Below are positions 17,705 to 25,953 of a stretch of 64,000 nt of DNA, piece after piece. The translations under genes were made by a program, and so were the position numbers. Position 1 is the first letter of the stretch. The number at the start of each line of letters is the position of its first letter. The DNA is from Hahella sp018986435 (GTDB lineage: Bacteria; Pseudomonadota; Gammaproteobacteria; Pseudomonadales; Oleiphilaceae): assembly GCF_050749805.1 (NCBI RefSeq), contig NZ_CP192738.1:5828001-5892000 (forward strand). The letters run 5' to 3'. Under the pieces are notes generated by a model, which was not told where the DNA came from, did no database searches, and worked only from the letters and a program-made list of their open reading frames with translations.

Positions 17705-19066
17705 CTAGCGCGCCGCTTCCGCTTCTTTATGCAAGGCGATAAAGCCTGCGCTCTGTTCTTCCAGGGTCTGAATCAGACGGCGACTCTTACCGTTGACGAG
17801 GGTGTGGGCGAAAACCAGCGGCACCGCCACGATCAGCCCCAACATGGTGGTGACCAGCGCTTCGGAAATACCGCCCGCCATCAGTTTGGGATCGCCGGTG
17901 CCGAACAGGGTGATAGCCTGGAAAGTGGCGATCATACCGATGACCGTTCCTAGCAGTCCCAACAGCGGAGCCACGGAGGCGAACAGCTTGATGAAACCAA
18001 CGCCCTTCTCCAGTTTGGGAGCGTTTTTCATGATCACTTCGTCCAGTTTCAGCTCCAGGGTCTCGACATCCGCGTCTTTGTTGTCCTGATAGGTTTGCAT
18101 GATGTCGCCCATGGGGTTGCCGCGAATCACGTCCTTGGACTTCAACTGTTTCTTCACGCCGGACTGGATGTAACTGAGGCGCAGATACCCGAACAACGCC
18201 AGCAGCAGCCCCACTGCGCCCAGCGCCAGAATCACATAACCTACAGCGCCGCCCTGCTGCACCCGCTCTTCCAGGCTGGGACTCTGCACCAGCAGCGACA
18301 GGATCACGCCTCGTGAAGGGTCGATGAAGAACGGTTGATAACCGTCATTGGCGTTTTCCAAACCCGCAGCCAGCGCCAGCATGGCGCTTTCCGGCTGCCG
18401 TGAGAGCTGTTCGAATTTGCCGGTCTGGGCGGAATAGTTGAGGTATTTGCCGTCCGCGATGGCGTTGAATGTGCCGATCCGGGTGACGCTTTTCACTGCC
18501 TGATCACCCTCGCCGTATACCACCGTGGCGTCGAAACGGCTGACTTCTCCCGAGGCGGTCATGGCCTGATACAGCTCAATCCAGAACTTCTCCAGCTCAT
18601 CGATGGACGGCAACGCGGTGCTCTCGGCCAATGAACTCATCAGCGCCATGCGCTCAGGGTATTGCGCCGTGACCATGGACGCCTGAAACACGCCCTTGGT
18701 GTCGTTGGCGGTCTGTCGCACCAGACCGAACATCTCGCCCAGGGAGCCTTTACGTTGCTCCAGGGTTTCCTTCAGTTCCGTCAGCTGCTTTTCGTTTTCA
18801 TCGTATGCGGTTTTCAGGTTGTCCATACGGGCCTGCTCCGCCTTCAACTCCGCCTGAGCCTTGGCCAGCAGCGCCTGGCGCTGGTCTTTCTCCGCCTTGA
18901 ACTTCGCTTCGCGACTTTTGTTTTCTTTAGACTCGGTGACCCGGTCTTCCTTGATCTGCTTTAACAGCGCCTGCAGGTCTTCATTGGTGCCGGCTTTGAC
19001 CGTCGTAGTCGCCAACGCCGCCGCCAGAATGCAACTGAAGACAGTTAAACGTTTGAGTGTTCTCAT
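17705..19066 (-). CDS. ttpC: TtpC-like large ExbB homologue
   Basis: 453 residues. A signal peptide (about 1-26) and a long charged coiled coil (about 30-120, rich in KEDRVTESKENK-type and EAELKAEQARM-like heptads) precede a periplasmic domain. The C-terminal 200 residues are a MotA/TolQ/ExbB channel domain with LFASVAPLLGLLGTVIGMI and LVTTMLGLIVAVPLVF. This architecture and length match TtpC, the extra component that vibrio TonB2 systems require. The ATG at 19066 overlaps the TGA of the DUF3450 gene by one base, so translation is coupled. A GTG one codon earlier is possible. Gene symbol is by analogy. Confidence 0.85.
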   Translation of the reverse strand: MRTLKRLTVFSCILAAALATTTVKAGTNEDLQALLKQIKEDRVTESKENKSREAKFKAEKDQRQALLAKAQAELKAEQARMDNLKTAYDENEKQLTELKETLEQRKGSLGEMFGLVRQTANDTKGVFQASMVTAQYPERMALMSSLAESTALPSIDELEKFWIELYQAMTASGEVSRFDATVVYGEGDQAVKSVTRIGTFNAIADGKYLNYSAQTGKFEQLSRQPESAMLALAAGLENANDGYQPFFIDPSRGVILSLLVQSPSLEERVQQGGAVGYVILALGAVGLLLALFGYLRLSYIQSGVKKQLKSKDVIRGNPMGDIMQTYQDNKDADVETLELKLDEVIMKNAPKLEKGVGFIKLFASVAPLLGLLGTVIGMIATFQAITLFGTGDPKLMAGGISEALVTTMLGLIVAVPLVFAHTLVNGKSRRLIQTLEEQSAGFIALHKEAEAAR

Positions 19067-19869
19067 CACTTCGCCCTCGCAGCCAGCACAGGTAATTTAA
19101 TCAACGCGGGCGGAGCCTGTTTCTTGGCGATCTTCAGCCCTTGCGACACGGCGGAGCGGTAGGTTTCCGGCAGCGCTTCCCATTGTTTTTTATCTTTGTT
19201 CCAGTGGCCGGTTTCCGCGCCATCCGGCGTTTGATACATCAACGCGATACGGCCGATGCGCAGGAATTCATAGGTTCTCAGTTGCTCGCCTTCGCCGAGG
19301 CTGGCCTTGTAGGCTTCGATGGTGCGACCGTATTCGTTCTCCACCTCGTAAGCTTCCAGAATTTTGCGGAATTTCTCTGACGTGGACACATCAGCACGAT
19401 CCATCAAGGCGCGCAGATCCGCCACCCGCTTGCGCCGCTCGTCCATCTGGAAAGGCACATCCGCTTCCACGAACTGCTCCAGCGCCGACACCATGCGCAG
19501 CATGAGCGGAACCACTTCCGTACGTGTCTGCTCCAGAGCGGAAATCTGCGTATTCAGAGAGCTCAACTCCGCCTGTTGCGAGCTGACGATACGCTCATTC
19601 TGATCGTTATAGGCTTTCAGGCCTTCGATCTGGCGGAGGACGTTTTTGTACTCGGACAGTAATTCGTCGGACTGGTCCGCCAGTTTGTCCACCCGCGCCT
19701 GAGATTGCTGCGAGGATTGCACCATGGCGGTTTGCGCGGCGACGGACTCGCCCAGAGTATCGGCATAGACTGGCAGGGACAGCGTCAGTCCCGCCAGGGG
19801 CGCTGCAATGAGCAGTTTGGAAATCGATCTGATCTTCATAAGTTTCAATAATCTTGCAAAAACTATCAT
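19066..19869 (-). CDS. DUF3450 periplasmic coiled-coil protein
   Basis: About 267 residues. A signal sequence ending near PVYA is followed by a long coiled-coil half (QSSQQSQARVDKLADQSDELL, KAYNDQNERIVSSQQAELSSL) and a compact C-terminal region (MYQTPDGAETGHWNKDKKQW). DUF3450 proteins open TtpC-ExbB-ExbD-TonB2 operons; their function is unproven. The open frame extends upstream to 19971, but that would cross the terminator at 19882-19907. ATG at 19869 has AGGA seven bases upstream and lies just after the terminator, so it is preferred; ATG at 19839 is an alternative. Confidence 0.8.
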   Translation of the reverse strand: MIVFARLLKLMKIRSISKLLIAAPLAGLTLSLPVYADTLGESVAAQTAMVQSSQQSQARVDKLADQSDELLSEYKNVLRQIEGLKAYNDQNERIVSSQQAELSSLNTQISALEQTRTEVVPLMLRMVSALEQFVEADVPFQMDERRKRVADLRALMDRADVSTSEKFRKILEAYEVENEYGRTIEAYKASLGEGEQLRTYEFLRIGRIALMYQTPDGAETGHWNKDKKQWEALPETYRSAVSQGLKIAKKQAPPALIKLPVLAARAK

Positions 19870-19881
19870 CGTCGGTTCCTG

Positions 19882-19907
19882 AAAAAAGCCCCGCCCGAAA
19901 GCGGGGC
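19882..19907 (-). terminator. Intrinsic terminator between TonB receptor and DUF3450 gene
   Basis: In the minus direction GCCCCGC, a six-base loop, GCGGGGC and then six U. It lies 71 bp past the receptor stop and 13 bp before the preferred DUF3450 start. Partial read-through would keep the receptor in excess of the TonB machinery; otherwise the downstream genes need their own promoter. Confidence 0.85.
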
Positions 19908-19977
19908 GACTACAGGAAAACGACCGTTGTAGTCCGGCCAGGCCGCCTTGCGAACGGCTGCGCCGGCTCATCCATTA

Positions 19978-22680
19978 CTAGAAGGCCTGGGTGTACTTGA
20001 AGTAGGAGACCCGTCCCTGAATGCTGTACAGCTCTTCCGAGTAAGTAACGCCGTCCGCACGGAACGAAGGCTCTTCGTCGAAGAGGTTACGTACGCCCAG
20101 AGCGATGGTGGCGTCCCAGGGCGTGTTGTAGCTGTAGTGCACGTTCCACACGGTGTTGGAGTCGACGTGCCCGTCGCGCTCATTTATAGCGGAATCCGAC
20201 TGCGGTCCGATGACTTCGGCGTTCAGGTAAACATCATGAGCGTCGTTAGGCGTGGTGTAGCCAACGCCTGTGTTGAAGCGGAAGCTGGGATATTCCCAAC
20301 GACCCACGTAGTCGTTCACAGGTCCGCCGGGGAACTCGTCTTTCTCGAAGCTCAGGATATAGGTGCCGGAGAAGTCGTAACGCAGCGCGCCGAAACCATA
20401 GTCTTCACCCCAGTTGAACTTGACGTCGAGACCTTCGGTTTTGTTCACGCCAAAGTTAACCATAGGCGCGACGGCGGACAGGATGCGTCCAGAATCGGAG
20501 CGGGTGATGTAGGGGGAGGATTCGCCAGTGGCGACTTCCTGGTTGATGGAGTTTTGCAGCTCCAGCAACTGGATGACGTTTTCGATCTCGATGGAGTAGT
20601 AATCCACGGAAACGTCCATGGAGTCAGTGATGTTCCACACGGCTCCTGCGGTGAAGGAGGTGGACTCCTCCGCCTTCAGTTCTTCGTTGGAGGAGCGGGT
20701 TACGTTGTACTGGCGCTCATCGCAATCGCCGCCGCAAGTGACGTAGTCGACCGCGTAGTCCGCAGAGAATGAATCCGCCGCGTACAGATCGCTCAAGGTC
20801 GGCGCCCGGAATCCGGTGCCGTAGGTAGCGCGCAGCGTCAGGTTGTCCAGCGGCTGATAACGGACCGTGGCTTTACCAGTGGAGGCGGAGCCGAAGTCGC
20901 TGTAACGGTCATAACGTCCGGCCAGGTTCAGTTCCACCTGATCGGTGATCGGCGCTACGGTTTCGATGTAGAACGCGCGCATGTTTCTTTCCCCGGCGGA
21001 AGAGTTGCCGGAGCTGCCCAGCACGTTGCCGGCTTCCGACTGGTCATCCACTTTGGAGGAGAAATCCCAGCTTGCATACTCCGTACCCAGGGCCCAGGAA
21101 ACCGATCTGCCGCCGATTTCGCCAAGATCAAAAGACACGCCGGCGGTCGCCTGCTCAAACGTCATCTGATCTTGCGAGAACGGCGAGTATTTCAGGCTCT
21201 GGATGCTTTCCGCGTCAAACTCGCCGCCGGTGAACTTACCGGAATCCAGCAAGGGCTGAATCAGAGGTTTGAGCACATAGCCGGTGGATGTCTTGGTGTT
21301 GTTGGCGTAGTTGTGGTGGTAGTTGGCGTTCCAGCTCAGATCGCCCACCAATTGTGTCTCCACTTCGCCTTCCAGACCGAAAACCAGGTCCAACTGCGTG
21401 TCGGAGACTTTATCGTCACGAGGTCCGATGGGCGAGAAGCGGTATAACACAACGGCAGGATCGTCATCGCCGTTCACCACGCCATCGCCGTTAGTGTCCG
21501 GGTCCAGCCCGTTTTCCGCAAAGAACGCAGCGCCGCCGGAGGTGTTCTGGTCGATCTTAAACTGGTCCGCAACCGGCGCAAAGCGGCTGAAGCTTTTGTT
21601 CTGGTTGAAAATAACCCGCGCCACAAAGTCCAGATTATCCTTCAGCTCCTGACGTCCGGTCAGCATCACCGAGTCACGGCTCAAGGAGGCGGTTTTAGCC
21701 GCTTCGCCAGTGTAGTCGTAGGCGCAGACCAACTGACTGGGATCGGTTTTGCTATCCCGATACGGACCATGGAAAGGGCCTTTACAGTTGCCGTCTCCAT
21801 CCAGGGAGCCGGCCAACGGCTTGATGGCGTAGCCGTTGGCGGGGTCGAGTACGTTGCGTCCGTAGTAGCTTTGTCCGCTAGTGTCGGAGAAGAATTCGGA
21901 GCCAAAGCCGGTCGCTTTCAGGTACTCACGGTCACGTAGATTGACGATGCCTTTGGAGTCATGCTCGTAGGAGAACAGCAGGTTGCCTTTCTCTGTGGTC
22001 GTTCCCAACGCCAGGTTATAGGATTCCTCTTCCCCACCCTCATGTTTCGGCAGGCCTTTGCCATAAGAGATGATGCCGCCGTCCAGATCTTCCTTCAGGA
22101 TGATGTTAACGACGCCCGCGATGGCGTCGGAACCATAAATCGCAGATGCGCCATCGGCGGTGATTTCAACACGCTCGACAATAGCGGCGGGAATCGCATT
22201 CAAGTTGACGGCGCCGGCGGGCCCGGTGTCTGAGCCGCTGGGAGAAACCGGAACGCGAATGCCGTTAATCAGCACCAGGGTTCTGCCCTCGCCCAGGCCG
22301 CGCAGGCTGATGGTCGACTGCGATTGCGCCGTAGAGCCTGAGGACTCCGAGATCGAGCCAAAGCTATTGCCGGCGGCGGAGCGCAGTACGTCCGCAATGC
22401 TCAGCTCGCCCGTGCGGTCGATATCCTCACGCGTGATGACCTGCACCGACTGGGCGCCTTCCATATCCGCCCGCATGATGCGTGAGCCGGTGACGCGAAT
22501 CTTTTCCAGTTTTTCCACCGGCGCGCTTTCAGTTTCCGCCTCGGCGGACGCATCCGCATCGACAGGTTCTTCCGCATAAAGATTGGCGGCCGCGCTCATG
22601 GTTAATACAGAAACCAGCGCCCCGCGAGATAAATTAAGTGATATAGCCTTAAAGGATGCTATGGACGACTTCTCCGTCAT
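19978..22680 (-). CDS. TonB-dependent outer-membrane receptor
   Basis: 900-residue outer-membrane active transporter. A signal peptide (about 1-35, ending NLYA) is followed by an acidic linker and the plug domain. The plug starts LEKIRVTGSRI and contains SVQVITREDIDRTGELSIADVLR and TISLRGLGEGRTLVLINGIRV, with GASAIYGSDAIAGVVNIIL. The 22-strand barrel ends with aromatic Phe (YFKYTQAF), as outer-membrane insertion requires. The GxxxxSxxRGxG-type plug resembles the large class of receptors near peptide and carbohydrate genes rather than classical siderophore receptors. Genes downstream on the same strand encode a TonB complex, a peptidase and Opp, so peptides are the likely cargo. That is inference from context. 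Confidence 0.92.
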   Translation of the reverse strand: MTEKSSIASFKAISLNLSRGALVSVLTMSAAANLYAEEPVDADASAEAETESAPVEKLEKIRVTGSRIMRADMEGAQSVQVITREDIDRTGELSIADVLRSAAGNSFGSISESSGSTAQSQSTISLRGLGEGRTLVLINGIRVPVSPSGSDTGPAGAVNLNAIPAAIVERVEITADGASAIYGSDAIAGVVNIILKEDLDGGIISYGKGLPKHEGGEEESYNLALGTTTEKGNLLFSYEHDSKGIVNLRDREYLKATGFGSEFFSDTSGQSYYGRNVLDPANGYAIKPLAGSLDGDGNCKGPFHGPYRDSKTDPSQLVCAYDYTGEAAKTASLSRDSVMLTGRQELKDNLDFVARVIFNQNKSFSRFAPVADQFKIDQNTSGGAAFFAENGLDPDTNGDGVVNGDDDPAVVLYRFSPIGPRDDKVSDTQLDLVFGLEGEVETQLVGDLSWNANYHHNYANNTKTSTGYVLKPLIQPLLDSGKFTGGEFDAESIQSLKYSPFSQDQMTFEQATAGVSFDLGEIGGRSVSWALGTEYASWDFSSKVDDQSEAGNVLGSSGNSSAGERNMRAFYIETVAPITDQVELNLAGRYDRYSDFGSASTGKATVRYQPLDNLTLRATYGTGFRAPTLSDLYAADSFSADYAVDYVTCGGDCDERQYNVTRSSNEELKAEESTSFTAGAVWNITDSMDVSVDYYSIEIENVIQLLELQNSINQEVATGESSPYITRSDSGRILSAVAPMVNFGVNKTEGLDVKFNWGEDYGFGALRYDFSGTYILSFEKDEFPGGPVNDYVGRWEYPSFRFNTGVGYTTPNDAHDVYLNAEVIGPQSDSAINERDGHVDSNTVWNVHYSYNTPWDATIALGVRNLFDEEPSFRADGVTYSEELYSIQGRVSYFKYTQAF

Positions 22681-23273
22681 TTTACTTCTTCTCCAAGTTG
22701 AATGTTGTCCTGAGTGATGACGAAGACGGATGGCAATTCCTATGCCAGAGAACTTTTATTAATTCAGCAGTTTGGGCGTTTTTTAATCACCCACAAGGTA
22801 GACCAAAAAGAATAAGTATTTATACGTATTTTATAAATTTTAAACGACTTACTTTTATGTTTTAAAAGATTTATCTAACGGGTGTTATCAGCGATCCATT
22901 TTTATCAAAAAAATGGTGACAACATATTTTGACTTTTATTTATATTTTCATCCTAAAAAAGCATCAAAATGATTAATCATTTTTTGACTCATTTTTGTAT
23001 TCATCACTGCAATTACAGATAAAACATCCCCCTCCACAGCCACTTCCCGGTCGCCGATTCAATAGGTCGTCATAAAACTTTCATCTGCTTATGCGATAAG
23101 GCTGTGCGCCTTCGTGGGGCGCCGCTGCTAACGACGCACTTTATCGGTGCGAAACTGGGATAAATATTGGGAAAAGCACGGTACTGAAGGCGCATAAAAC
23201 GCAGTAGAATCCGCCCCGTGAACCAATCACGAGCGTTATCACTGGAAAGTCTTACATTAAAAGGAAGTATCTT
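22681..23273. other. AT-rich gene-free control region
   Basis: 593 bp between the divergent receptor gene and the BP74-like gene. The segment from about 22740 to 23050 is strikingly AT-rich compared with its surroundings and holds several TATAAA/TATAAT-like blocks on the minus strand. The most regular element is the 18-bp palindrome at 22966-22983. A minus-strand open frame starting inside it is only the antisense shadow of the BP74-like gene. No RNA gene is apparent. Confidence 0.6.
22966..22983. promoter_or_regulatory. 18-bp palindrome upstream of the TonB receptor
   Basis: AAAATGATTAATCATTTT is perfectly symmetrical. It resembles a Fur box (ATGATAATCAT core) but has one extra central base, so it may be another regulator's site. 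It lies 286 bp upstream of the receptor start and 291 bp upstream of the divergent gene. Confidence 0.4.
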
Positions 23274-23702
23274 ATGTCCATCAAAAAGCAATTGACCAAA
23301 ATGTTGGCCGCCCCTCTGGCGTTCTGCGCCGCCACCGCCTCCGCGGAGGTCGCCTATTTCGAATTCACCGACGTCCAACCGGAGCAGACATTTGTCATCC
23401 AGTTGACGGACAAAGCGAAAATTCAACAGGCGCGGGACATTCTGGCTAACGGCCAGGAAGACTTTTATCACGTCATGGGCTATGTCACGCCCTCTCCCAC
23501 GCCTTATAACCCCAGATGGCAATACCACCTGGACACGGACACCATCAGCTTCTTCGAATTTTCGATCGAGGTGTGCGACGCCTCCATGCAATACGTGCAA
23601 GAACACCTGAATGAAGTCGGCGGCGCTTTTCTCCCCGGCAATATCTGGTGCCCCTGGAGTTCAAAGCTGGTGAGAGAAGTCGGCTCTCCAACACAGGAAT
23701 AA
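23274..23702 (+). CDS. Secreted BP74-domain protein
   Basis: 142 residues with a Sec signal peptide (cleavage probably after ATASA, about 24). The mature protein is almost a single domain: VAYFEFTDVQPEQTFVIQLT, KIQQARDILANGQED, HVMGYVTPSPTPYNP and EVGGAFLPGNIWCPWSSKLV. This pattern matches the BP74 N-terminal domain, named for a Dictyostelium calmodulin-binding protein and found as small secreted proteins in scattered bacteria. Its function in bacteria is unknown. Two cysteines (101 and 126) could form a disulphide. ATG with AAGGAAG upstream. It stands alone, followed by a strong hairpin. The family call is from memory of the sequence pattern. Confidence 0.75.
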   Translation: MSIKKQLTKMLAAPLAFCAATASAEVAYFEFTDVQPEQTFVIQLTDKAKIQQARDILANGQEDFYHVMGYVTPSPTPYNPRWQYHLDTDTISFFEFSIEVCDASMQYVQEHLNEVGGAFLPGNIWCPWSSKLVREVGSPTQE

Positions 23703-23723
23703 CCTGACTCGTTCATATTGAGT

Positions 23724-23754
23724 GCAAAGGCCCAAGTGTGGCGCGGGCCTTTGC
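23724..23754 (+). terminator. Hairpin terminator after the BP74-like gene
   Basis: GCAAAGGCCC (23724-23733) pairs perfectly with GGGCCTTTGC (23745-23754). The U-tract is poor, so termination may be partial or Rho-assisted. Confidence 0.6.
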
Positions 23755-23861
23755 TAACGCTTCCTATCCCCTCTATTTCCCTGTCGTCACATGCCTGCAA
23801 TAAGCCCCGCCCACGATTCAGCTATAGTTAAAAGTACGTCGCACAAACCCTATTAGGTCCC

Positions 23862-24653
23862 ATGCTCTATTGGCTTCGTCTCTTTTTATTGCTGGCTTGC
23901 GCCGCCACGGTCAGGGCGGAAGAAGACCAGCAGGTGATTCTGGCCAACGGGGAGTGGGAGCCCTTTCTTTCTGAGCGCCTGCCTCACTATGGCTTCGCCT
24001 CACATCTGGTCACGGAAGCGTTCGCCACCGTGGGCGTGCAGGTGGAATACCAGTTCTACCCTTGGGCGCGCGCTGAAGCGATGGTGGAAGGCGGGCAAAT
24101 CGACGGTTCGCTGCTTTGGACGCAAACGCCGCTGAGGAGTGAGTTCGCTTATTTCAGCGACGTGGTGGCCACCCAGGATGAAGTGCTGTTTCACCTGCGC
24201 GCACTACCCTTAGAGCCAAAGTCGCCCGCCGACCTGCGCGGCGAATCTATCGCCGTGCCCCTGGGCTCCAAACTGGGCGTATGGAAAGAGGTGGTGGAGT
24301 CTGGACAAGTGATGCTGGTCGGAGTGCGGGATATCGAAGTGGGAATGAATATGTTGCTGCGCCGGCGGGTAGACGCCTTCCCACTCGCCAGAGCCGTCGG
24401 CTACAGCGCACTGCGTGCGCACTTTTCGCCTCAGGAGCAAGCGCTCATCACTCACTCGGCCACCGTGTTCGACCGCCATGAATATCGGCTTATGCTATCC
24501 CGCAAGCGCTCCATGAACGCCAGACTCATCCTGCAGTTCAACGAGGGGTTACGCCGCCTGCGCGAAAGCGGCCGGTATCAGGAAATGGAAGAGGCCTATT
24601 ATCGCGGCGACTATGACGCGCCTGACTCCGCAGCGCAAAACGATGATGACTGA
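23862..24653 (+). CDS. Periplasmic family 3 solute-binding-like protein
   Basis: 263 residues: a signal peptide (about 1-19, ending VRA) and a two-lobe fold of the amino-acid-binding (SBP_bac_3) type. It opens with the typical VILANGEWEPFLSE and GFASHLVTEAFATVGVQVEYQFYPWARAEAMVEGG. No permease or ATPase gene adjoins it. Lone proteins like this are common in marine gammaproteobacteria and may be sensors or non-transport binding proteins rather than ABC components. The next gene is convergent, ending 18 bp away. Confidence 0.8.
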   Translation: MLYWLRLFLLLACAATVRAEEDQQVILANGEWEPFLSERLPHYGFASHLVTEAFATVGVQVEYQFYPWARAEAMVEGGQIDGSLLWTQTPLRSEFAYFSDVVATQDEVLFHLRALPLEPKSPADLRGESIAVPLGSKLGVWKEVVESGQVMLVGVRDIEVGMNMLLRRRVDAFPLARAVGYSALRAHFSPQEQALITHSATVFDRHEYRLMLSRKRSMNARLILQFNEGLRRLRESGRYQEMEEAYYRGDYDAPDSAAQNDDD

Positions 24654-24671
24654 ATAGCCCAGTCCAACAGA

Positions 24672-25799
24672 TCAAGCGCGAGGGAAACGTCGCATAAAAC
24701 GCTTGTCGATAGCGTCTTTCCAACGCCATACCCACTCCCCCGCCAGACTGATCCCTCCTCGCGCGCCCACGGCATCGCGTCCGCCGCAAGCCAGCAAGCT
24801 CAAAAAACGCCGCTGGGGTCGATACGTACGCATCGGCAACCCGCGCAGCAGGCGATGCAGGTTATCGAGTAAGAAAGGAGCCTGACGCACGGCGTACACG
24901 CCCGCCCTGGGCGTGGGGGACGCGTCAATCCAGGCGCAATCGCCGACGGCGAACACCTCAGGAAAAGCGATGCTTTGCAGGCTGGGAGCGACACGAATAA
25001 AACCCTCGGGGGTTAAAGGCAACTCCGTCTGGGTTAGCCAAGGAGCCGCTTTGCCTTGCGTACACCAGAACACATGATCCGCAGGCAGTGTTCGCCCAGC
25101 CTTATTAATCAGGCTCTCTGAGGTCACTTCCGCAACCTCAAAGTCGGCTTGCGTCTTCACGCCATAGCGTTCAAAACGGCGTTGCAGCCAGCGCCGCATA
25201 CGCCTGGGGTAATCCGCTACAGGCTCGCTACGCGCCGCCAGCGTCACACGATGGGCGACAGGAGCCGACTGCAACGCATGAGCGACAGCGAACGCCAGTT
25301 CCACTCCGCCTGCGCCGCCGCCCACCACCACAATATTCCGCACTGCCGGATCGGCGCGCAGGCTTTCATAAGCCTTGAGCCAGCGGGGCCAAAAGTCGGC
25401 GATGGGTTTAACGGGAATCGCATAGTCAGCCGCTCCCGGCGTGCTCAAATCCGGAACGGCGCCAATATTGAGAGACAGGTAGTCGTAGCGCAGCGCTTCC
25501 CCACTTTCCAGAAACGCCATACGCCGCACGCAGTCCAGCCCTTTTACCCGTCCCTCGAGAAACTCCGCCCCCGACTGACGGCACAGGGCCAGCAAATCAA
25601 TATGCGCCTGCTCATACTCATAGTGTCCCGCCACCAGCCCCGGCAACATACCTGAATAAGGACTCAGCGGCCGCTCGGAAACCAGAACCACCCGCACGTT
25701 CGGCAAAGGGTCCTGCGCCAACGCCAGCAGCAACAAAGCGTGGGTATGCCCGCCGCCAAGAAGCAGTAAAGTGAGAGTACCGGATGGTTCAGCCGTCAC
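24672..25799 (-). CDS. FAD-dependent oxidoreductase of the SelD-associated type
   Basis: About 375 residues; NDH-2/sulfide:quinone-reductase-like flavoprotein. The first Rossmann motif is LLLLGGGHTHALLLLAL, then SERPLSPYSGMLPGLVAGHYEYEQAHIDL. This wording matches the family normally fused to, or next to, selenophosphate synthetase SelD (the Nterm-to-SelD type). The second dinucleotide site is IVVVGGGAGGVELAFAVAHAL, and the FAD-closing segment is VFAVGDCAWI. The open frame begins at a TTG (25820); GTG at 25799 places the glycine motif nearer the N-terminus and is preferred with low certainty. No selD or other selenium gene is in the window. Electron acceptor and donor are unknown. Confidence 0.78.
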   Translation of the reverse strand: MTAEPSGTLTLLLLGGGHTHALLLLALAQDPLPNVRVVLVSERPLSPYSGMLPGLVAGHYEYEQAHIDLLALCRQSGAEFLEGRVKGLDCVRRMAFLESGEALRYDYLSLNIGAVPDLSTPGAADYAIPVKPIADFWPRWLKAYESLRADPAVRNIVVVGGGAGGVELAFAVAHALQSAPVAHRVTLAARSEPVADYPRRMRRWLQRRFERYGVKTQADFEVAEVTSESLINKAGRTLPADHVFWCTQGKAAPWLTQTELPLTPEGFIRVAPSLQSIAFPEVFAVGDCAWIDASPTPRAGVYAVRQAPFLLDNLHRLLRGLPMRTYRPQRRFLSLLACGGRDAVGARGGISLAGEWVWRWKDAIDKRFMRRFPRA

Positions 25800-25953
25800 T
25801 GTATATCGTCCGCAAGTCAATGAAATATTGCACTCGTTATCCCTGAATAATAGCTGGTCAGCAACCCGAAATACGCAGTAATCTTGAAACGCCTATGCAG
25901 TACTTTGGCGATGTGAGCTATCTTTCTTCTATTCATAGTGGAGGCTTATCGTT

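Noticed and set aside
22966..22983. Definite Fur box
   Set aside because: Symmetry is shifted by one extra central base relative to the 19-bp consensus, so only reported as a palindrome.
23070..23606. 178-codon minus-strand frame over the BP74-like gene
   Set aside because: No signal or motif; the plus-strand frame has a signal peptide, ribosome-binding site and a recognisable domain.
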